The position numbers and the translations under genes are program-made. Under the pieces are notes generated by a model. It was not told the DNA's origin. It did no database searches and saw only the letters and a list, made by a program, of their open reading frames with translations. Positions 57,850-64,000 of a DNA stretch of 64,000 nt are shown here, in pieces; positions within the stretch are counted from its first letter, which is position 1; each line of letters starts with the position of its first letter. The DNA comes from Dioscorea cayenensis subsp. rotundata (Eukaryota > Streptophyta > Magnoliopsida > Dioscoreales > Dioscoreaceae). The stretch covers positions 1,178,001-1,242,000 of the forward strand of contig NC_052484.1 in assembly GCF_009730915.1 (NCBI RefSeq), given 5' to 3'.

Positions 57850-60802
57850 TACCTCTCTCCACCATCCTGATCCTCCTCGACCGAGGAGCAGAACTCCCCT
57901 CAAACTGAGGTCCAGTGAACTCTAAGCTACGCCGAATGGAGGAGATAGAGTCATCCAGTGTCGATCTCAACCCCTCTGGAGCTGCAGAGAACCAAGATAA
58001 AATGGAGTGTTTAGTCTTCAATAAAATAGCCAACGAATTCACACATTTATCGGAAAAGATAACATCGTTTCTCGCGAGCCAAATAGACCACAAGAAAGCT
58101 TTGACCACCTTGTCCCCCAATCACCCCAGAATCAGTGAGCACGTGGCGCCCTCCATACCCCCATAAAAAGTGCCAAAGAATTAGGAAGAGGTGGTAACTG
58201 GATGATCCTACTAAGTTGCGACCAAACATCCAATGAGAATTGACACTAGAGGAACAGATGATCCATAGTTTCCGAAGCAGCGTGACAAAGAACACAAGTG
58301 TCAGTTGGAAGTCTGTTACACCTACGCTTAGTCAGATTAACAAAGGTAAGGATTTTATTCTTCCAAGCCAACCAGTTGAAAATATTGACCTTCCTTGGGC
58401 AAGGGCCTTTCCAAAAGAATTTAGCTATCCGGGCATCGGAGACCCCCCATCATTAAGACGATCGTAGAAAGATTTAACCGAGAAGGAGCCATTTGGCAAT
58501 GACTCAGCAGACTTCACATCCAAATCAATCCCGAGCGTAGTTCATCATAGCAAGGAGTCAGCTAGTAATCGGATCATCCGAGAACGGGTGAAGTTCGAGT
58601 AAATGAAATCAGCTCAAACATGCCACATTCTCAGCGTCGAGATGATAAAAATTTATCCGCCAGCAAAGATATGAGCACGCACCATCGAGCCAATAGTCTT
58701 TCCAAAACAATGTTTCCCTCACCCGTAATAACTTTTAACCGTGGACACACCCAATCGAATGTCGTAGACATTTCAAAACCCCGACCAAAAGAAAGAAATC
58801 CTCGCTTCTAGATCGGGCTCAACAAGTTCTAGGATGGCTTGTTATAATTGAATTGAAGCACCTTCACACAACCCCGCCTCGAGCTCGGTCGAAATTTCCA
58901 TCTCCATTTGCACAAGCAGGCTACAAATTAAAGGCGGGAGGTCCAAGATACCCCAACCCCTTGTTCCTTTGAACGACAAAATATTCTTCCACGCAATGAG
59001 GCGACATCTAGGAGATTTAATGTCGGGCCCGACCATAAGAAATCCCGGACGTAATCCGGGTCGATATCTTTAATGACCCAAATTGGGGAGGCGTAAACAT
59101 GGACATCCAAAGACGCTGGCACTCGAGGATAGAACCGAGTTAAGAAGAGTAACCCTGCCTCCAATAGAAAGATAGTCTAACTTCCAAGAAGACAAAGCGA
59201 CCTTTTAATTTTATCTATCAGCTCCTCCGGGCCCCGCTACGTGCGCCCGCCAGATATCGGAATTCCTGTATAGTTAATCGAGAAGGCCCACAACACATGC
59301 TAAAGTGTTTGCAGTCACGTGCATCGTGAAGTCGATTCACTGGTAGAGTATAAACAAGTCTTGGAGAAGTTGGTTTCCAGACCCGAAAGCCCTTCAAACA
59401 CTAGTAGGATCAGCTTAATCACCCTCAGATCTTCAGACCCACCAGCTGGTCATAACCAGAGGTCATCCGTGATAATGCAAATTGCAAATGCTATCAAATT
59501 CCCCAACCCGACACATCGACTAAAATGTGTGAATGCAACAGATTCTCAAACATAGTACTTAGTACATCCGTAACCAAAACAAAGAGCAATATCGATAGAG
59601 GATCGCCCGCCCAAGGCCACGCCGGTATCTCGCGGATCCTCCGGGGACCCATTAACGAGGATAGAGGCTTTGGATCGCACTCGTGGAGAGAGTGAATCCA
59701 CTCTAAACCATCTCGGACCCAAAACCCTCGACTTTCATCTGATCTAGCAGGAAGTCCCAGTCCACCGAATCAAAGGCCTTGGCAAAGTCCACTTTTAACA
59801 CATGTCCAACCAATCTTCTTTGTGGAGACTAAATAAGAGTTCCTCACTGTCGCGATATTGTCTAAAAATGCATCTCCCTTTTAAAAAAAGCCGATCGAGC
59901 ATGATCCACCGTGAGGTTCCATCACGGTCGAGTCGTGAAGCAAGAATCTTGGATATGATTTTCGTGGAAGAATTAATCAAGCTTATCGGTCTATAATCAC
60001 TCTGAGACCTCGGCTCGAGACCTTAGGGGATAAGGGCATGATGCTCACCAATTAATACGCCTCAAATCGCCTCCATGAATAAAAAAATCTTCACACAGCT
60101 TTCATAACCTCAACTTTGACAATCTCCCCAAAAAGGATTTAAAGAACAACATAGGAAACCCATCCCGACTCGGGCGCTTTTATCACTACCCGTGATCAAG
60201 ATGCTTTTTTGACTTCCCGAGAGTAAAAGGTCGCCTAGGTGAGACAAATCAACCCCCGGCTTTATTTATCAGAAGCATGTTCAAGTCAACCTTAAAACGG
60301 AAAATTGTGTTTTTGACCGAATAGTCCCTGGAAACAATTTTTAAACACTTTCCCAATCTCCCTAGCATCCGTAATGGAACCATCGCTAGTCCCCGATAGT
60401 ATGGATAAAATTGGTATTTTTCCTGCCATTTTCAACCGAGTGAAAATACTTAGTATTTTCATCACCCTCCTACAACCAACGTAACCTTGATCTTTGTTTC
60501 CAAAGACAACTCCTCCCTGCTTATGAATCTCCCTAAACTCTCCCATAAGCCAACCTCTTGCCGCAATTCCCGTGGAAAAAGGGGTATAGTTTCTTTAATG
60601 ATGTCCAAAAAGCTCCAACTCATGGAGTAAGGCCAGAGTTGCGCAATTTGATGGAACCAAAAGCACTCTTGGACCAAATACGCAACTTATCCCTAAGCCA
60701 ACGCAACTTCTTGACCAAAAACAAAAGCTCCACAACCCAGCAGGTTGATATCAGCCCACCACTGGGAAACCAAACTAGCGAAACCATCCACCGTGGTCCA
60801 AG
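57850..60802 (-). pseudogene. LINE ORF2, reverse transcriptase and C-terminal region, degenerate
   Basis: Reverse-transcriptase fragments are spread over several frames. INSSTKIISKILASRL lies near 59975, a VDFAKAFDSVDW-type line near 59790, and an HLQFA...DD remnant of the catalytic FADD box near 59490, interrupted by extra bases. Further on stand a WSKVC-like stretch and, at about 58120-57850, KAFLWSIWLARNDVIFSDK from the zinc-binding C-terminal region. It cannot be functional. Confidence 0.7.
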
Positions 60803-61542
60803 CTATTTCGAAGCGGAACGGCCTACGGTTAGAACAGTGCATACCAACCTACAGCCTCTAATAGGAACATGATCAAAACCTAAACGGGGGAGACAATTTT
60901 GGATCAATCTTGGGAAGTGCTCAACCCAAGTCCTATTGACAACAAAACAATCAAGCTTAACCCAAATGGGATTATCTTGCCCGTTCGACCAAGTAAACCT
61001 TCTACCCATCGCCGAGGGTTCAAAGAGACTCAGATCATGAAGGAAAGAGGACGCATCTCTAATATCCAAAAGTTTCGGCGGCCCCCCACTCTTATCATCT
61101 AACGAAAAAATGGCATTGAAATCCCCGCATATCACCCAAGGCAGCTCAGATGGCACGGCAGCCCCGAATCTCCTCCCATAAGGCATCCTTTAAATGCCGC
61201 ACATTTGGTCCATAAACCGAGGTGCATCTCCAATGGAAATTATCCCTTTTGGAATAGAAATCAACAGAGACGCTAAAATCTCCCTTTGTTGCATCCGAAA
61301 CACTAAGAATGACACTATTCCACCCAATAACAATGCCGCCAGATGCCCCAGCCGAGGGGAGAAACACAAATTTGTCCAACTGAAGTCCACCTATCTCCCT
61401 TCAAGTAGCATCCGGAATGGATTCCAATTTGGATTCATGTAAGCAACAAACATCAGCGAAAGTGAAGGTTCAAAAAGTCTTTCACTAGGAAGCGCTTGGC
61501 CGGCCTTCCTAACCCTCTAACGTTCCAGGTGACAATATTCAT
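60803..61542 (-). pseudogene. LINE ORF2, AP endonuclease domain
   Basis: This domain nicks the target DNA to start insertion. From the start at 61542, MNIVTWNVRGLGRPAKR is followed, across frame changes, by FVFLPSAGASGGIVIGWNSV, WRCTSVYGP, LPWVICGDFNAIFS (catalytic GDFN), GRRFTWSNGQDNPIWVKLD and, near 60840, LPRLGFDHVPI (catalytic DH). The usual serine before DH reads phenylalanine. Breaks occur near 61440, 61380 and 61190. Confidence 0.8.
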
Positions 61543-61559
61543 GAAAAACTAACTAGTAA

Positions 61560-64000
61560 ACTCATGACCTCGGAGGTCTCGACCTGCCTCCCCATGAGCA
61601 CTTACACAAGACAAACAGCTGTTCTTTTCATCGTATCTAATATAATCTAAGCATGCATCCTCATGTAAAGCGTAATCATCAAATAAAAATACCACAAGCG
61701 TAACAATAACTCACTAATTGTGTATCGACCAATCGAAATGAGAAGAGGCTTGGGGGCATACCTTCCGGAGGTCTCCCCAAGAGCTTTTCTTCTTAGTCGA
61801 TCTAGGTGGCTCCACCACAAACCCCTGCTTTCCTCATTTCATCTGGACGATGGCTTTTTAGATCTCTCGCTCTTCCTCGTTCCCACAGATGTTCCAGAAA
61901 CTGATGAAGAGATTCCAACCTTTAAGCTTGGCAACATCTCCTTTAATGATCTTTCAAAAATCAGTGATGTAATCATCGTAGCCATAATCCTTATCGAGAT
62001 CTTCAGACTCCGAGACATGATCTTTGTTATCCACACTTGCTTCAATCTCCTTGGGAATTAAAATTGGAGTGAGGGACCCACCGGGTTAGCCAAAAAATTC
62101 CACTAAAACCCCGCAGGAGGATCAGTATCAGGTTTACCAACATCCATAAGTGAGACCTCCCTTTCCACTTGTAACCCCTTTTCATTCACAAGGCCTAGAA
62201 GTTCAACCCCCTCACCCAAAGGCCCATCAGGCCCAGCAGAAGAGTGGTCCATCGGTTCGCAGGCCTCCATCACTGGTTCAAGGATAGCAGTCCCCCACCT
62301 CCTTTGGATGTCCTGGGCTACCAACACGCACCAAAGGCTGCACAGGAGATGACATTCGGCCCAAGGATCCGCCCACCAGAAGATTGGATCCAAACCCCGA
62401 TTATTCACCTCCAGACTTTGGATAAGGGCTTCATCCAATCTCGACCCAATCTCCAGTGATAGTGGGTCCACGAAAACTGGGATATCAACACTCCCACAAG
62501 GATCTCCCCCCTTCTTTCTACTACACGTATCCTTGGAAACCTCAGACGCACGAACTTTCAAGCCTCCAATTATTGCAACATTGTCAAAGCCTGAATCCCT
62601 GGAGCAAACATCCATGCCACATGCTATTCTGGTGTTATCAAAACCCGAGACCTCGATTGACGCCACCAAAGCGCAAAGACTTTCGATGGTTGCGAACCAC
62701 CCATCTTTCGGCACTGCAGGCGCATCGAGCCACTCCCCGAGAACCCCCGCAATCTCCGCCTTTTTCTAATCACTTCAGACATTGCCGTCGGGTGACCAAC
62801 CGTCTCGTCCCGAGGATCACTATTGTCTGATGGAACCAACAATCGAGACGGAGCCTTCTCTCCGGTGGCGTGGGAGCGCGGCTCAACCATCACCAAGTCT
62901 GACATGGAACTATCTAAGGCGGTAACGTGGAAGCCTCGCTCAACCGATGTCTGTTCCCTTGTCAAGATCCTCAGCGCAGGGTCTCCACCAGAACTGGACA
63001 AGATGAGGCCGCCTTTTCCCGCACGCACTCGTTATTCGAACATCGCTAGAGCCGGACCCTGGGTGGGAGCTACGCTCAACCGACCCCGCCGGCTCAATCG
63101 AGTCAGGCATCACAACAGGCCTTTTACCTTTCTCATCTGGGATACACCTCGCTCATCTCTCCGCAGCGCTTTCGAACTCCCATATCCACGCCAGTCTCTC
63201 CTCCCGGAAGAACAAAAACGCCCAAGGTCTATCCGTAATTTCGATGACCCACTTTATCATCCGTGAGAAGAACCCCGATACTGCCAAGATCCCCAAGCTG
63301 AGGTCGAGCACGACGGGTAGGACCACCCTCTTTCTCCGATGAACGAAAGCCGAGATGAAAAGTTTATTGGTCTTGAACTCTTGTGATAGGGATACCAACT
63401 CACTCACCGCCTTCAAAGACCTCCAAGATCACACTCCAACACCATCCATACAATGGAAGATTCCAAATATGAATCCATTGCCCCTCCCCAGCCGCTCTAT
63501 CAGTCGCCCCCATCTCTGCCGACCAAGGTGCAATCCTCGCAGTGCATCTACCGTCCTTGGTCGCAAGAGTCACCACGTCCAACATACAAACTTCTTTCAC
63601 CTCCGCCCGACTCGAGAGGGGAACCAAGTAAGAAATATCGTTCACCGCAGTTATGGACCCAAAGAAGAGAGCGAAATATGATCGATGGTAGAACCTCTCC
63701 CAATGCCGAGTCAGGTGATATAACTGTAAAGAAGAGTCAAGACCGCCACCTTGGACAGCTCCTCCCTTTCTGTAGTTATCTCCGAAATAAGAGGAAGAGA
63801 AAGCGACGATCGCCACGGGACAACAGGCCGTGGACGAGGGTGTGATCGAGCGGGAGCAATCAGGAGTTCAGACTTACTGATCTCGACCGCATCTAATGAC
63901 CGCTTAGATCTAACATGCATCAGTTTCCTCTTGGGGCTCCGGCGAAGCTCCATCCTGCAATTAGCAGCAACATGACCAACCCCAGCATAACGAAGACAGA
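61560..64000 (-). pseudogene. LINE ORF1 (gag-like) with altered zinc knuckle, 5' part outside the window
   Basis: ORF1 proteins of plant L1 elements bind the element RNA. At 63951-63999 the minus strand reads CLRYAGVGHVAANC, a CX2CX4HX4C knuckle in which the second cysteine is tyrosine. A basic, proline-rich stretch follows (RRSPKRKLMHVRSKRS). The rest, to about 61560, is low-conservation hydrophilic sequence broken by shifts, as usual for the C-terminal half of ORF1. Confidence 0.6.

Larger units (their letters stand above)
57672..64000 (-). mobile_element. L1-type LINE (non-LTR retrotransposon), degenerate, continues past the right edge
   Basis: On the minus strand the element runs from beyond the window to a short poly(A) tail (T-run at about 57672-57682 on the plus strand). 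ORF1 occupies about 64000-61560 and ends its visible N-terminal side with a zinc-knuckle-like CLRYAGVGHVAANC. ORF2 starts at 61542 with MNIVTWNVRGLGRPAKR, the typical opening of the AP endonuclease domain. The reverse transcriptase and a C-terminal zinc-finger-type region (FLWSIWLARNDVIFSDK, about 58095) follow. Many shifts and stops show it is dead. The 5' end and the target-site duplication lie outside the window. Confidence 0.85.

Noticed and set aside
1-64000. CRISPR arrays, operons, Shine-Dalgarno sites
   Set aside because: The DNA is eukaryotic; the phased GTTTAA arrays have a six-base word rather than conserved 25-40-bp repeats and are not CRISPR-like.

Overview
This is a window of AT-rich plant nuclear DNA. 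Genes have many short introns with plant-type splice sites, long AT-rich spacers full of (TA)n tracts, and several classes of plant transposable element. The host families (MED15, YUCCA, PPR, bystin, PHT1, PR-5, alpha carbonic anhydrase) are all angiosperm. The alpha carbonic anhydrase resembles yam dioscorin/nectarin-type proteins, so a monocot such as Dioscorea is plausible but not proven. A run of exactly 1,000 N (50595-51594) is a scaffold gap.

Layout, left to right. A broken UDP-glycosyltransferase (249-887) is followed by a tRNA-derived SINE with a perfect 15-bp target duplication (1120-1362). A large MED15-type Mediator gene (2193-10818, +, 11 exons) comes next, then a small four-exon membrane-anchored protein gene (11889-14202, -) and a YUCCA flavin monooxygenase (17068-18556, -). 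About 10 kb of gene-poor spacer follows, with diverged repeats, a TCP/G-box motif cluster and a likely decayed gypsy remnant. Then come a PPR gene (28538-30509, +) with a 231-bp tandem array behind it, a bystin/ENP1 gene (32647-35448, -, 11 exons) containing a U12-type AT-AC intron, and a PHT1 phosphate transporter (37536-39143, +) with upstream P1BS motifs and a 5'UTR intron.

The right half is dominated by mobile DNA. There is a ~6-kb Mutator-like element carrying a Ulp1-type peptidase relic (40840-46879), a PR-5 thaumatin-like pseudogene (47121-47794, -), a ~1.2-kb element with long imperfect inverted ends, the 3' end of a Ty1/copia element next to the gap, an alpha carbonic anhydrase pseudogene (54186-57317, +), and an L1-type LINE on the minus strand (57672 to beyond the right edge).

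Two themes stand out. First, the Mutator-like element holds six arrays in which a GTTTAA-like word recurs every 20-22 bp for 5-10 copies. They sit in its intron-like and untranslated segments, and the word flips orientation where coding direction appears to flip. I know of no description of this. Second, five single-base indels interrupt otherwise intact exons of MED15 (two), YUCCA, PPR and bystin; in each case removing or adding one base restores the expected exon phase. This looks more like consensus error than five independent losses. The PR-5 and carbonic anhydrase genes have far more lesions and are probably real pseudogenes.
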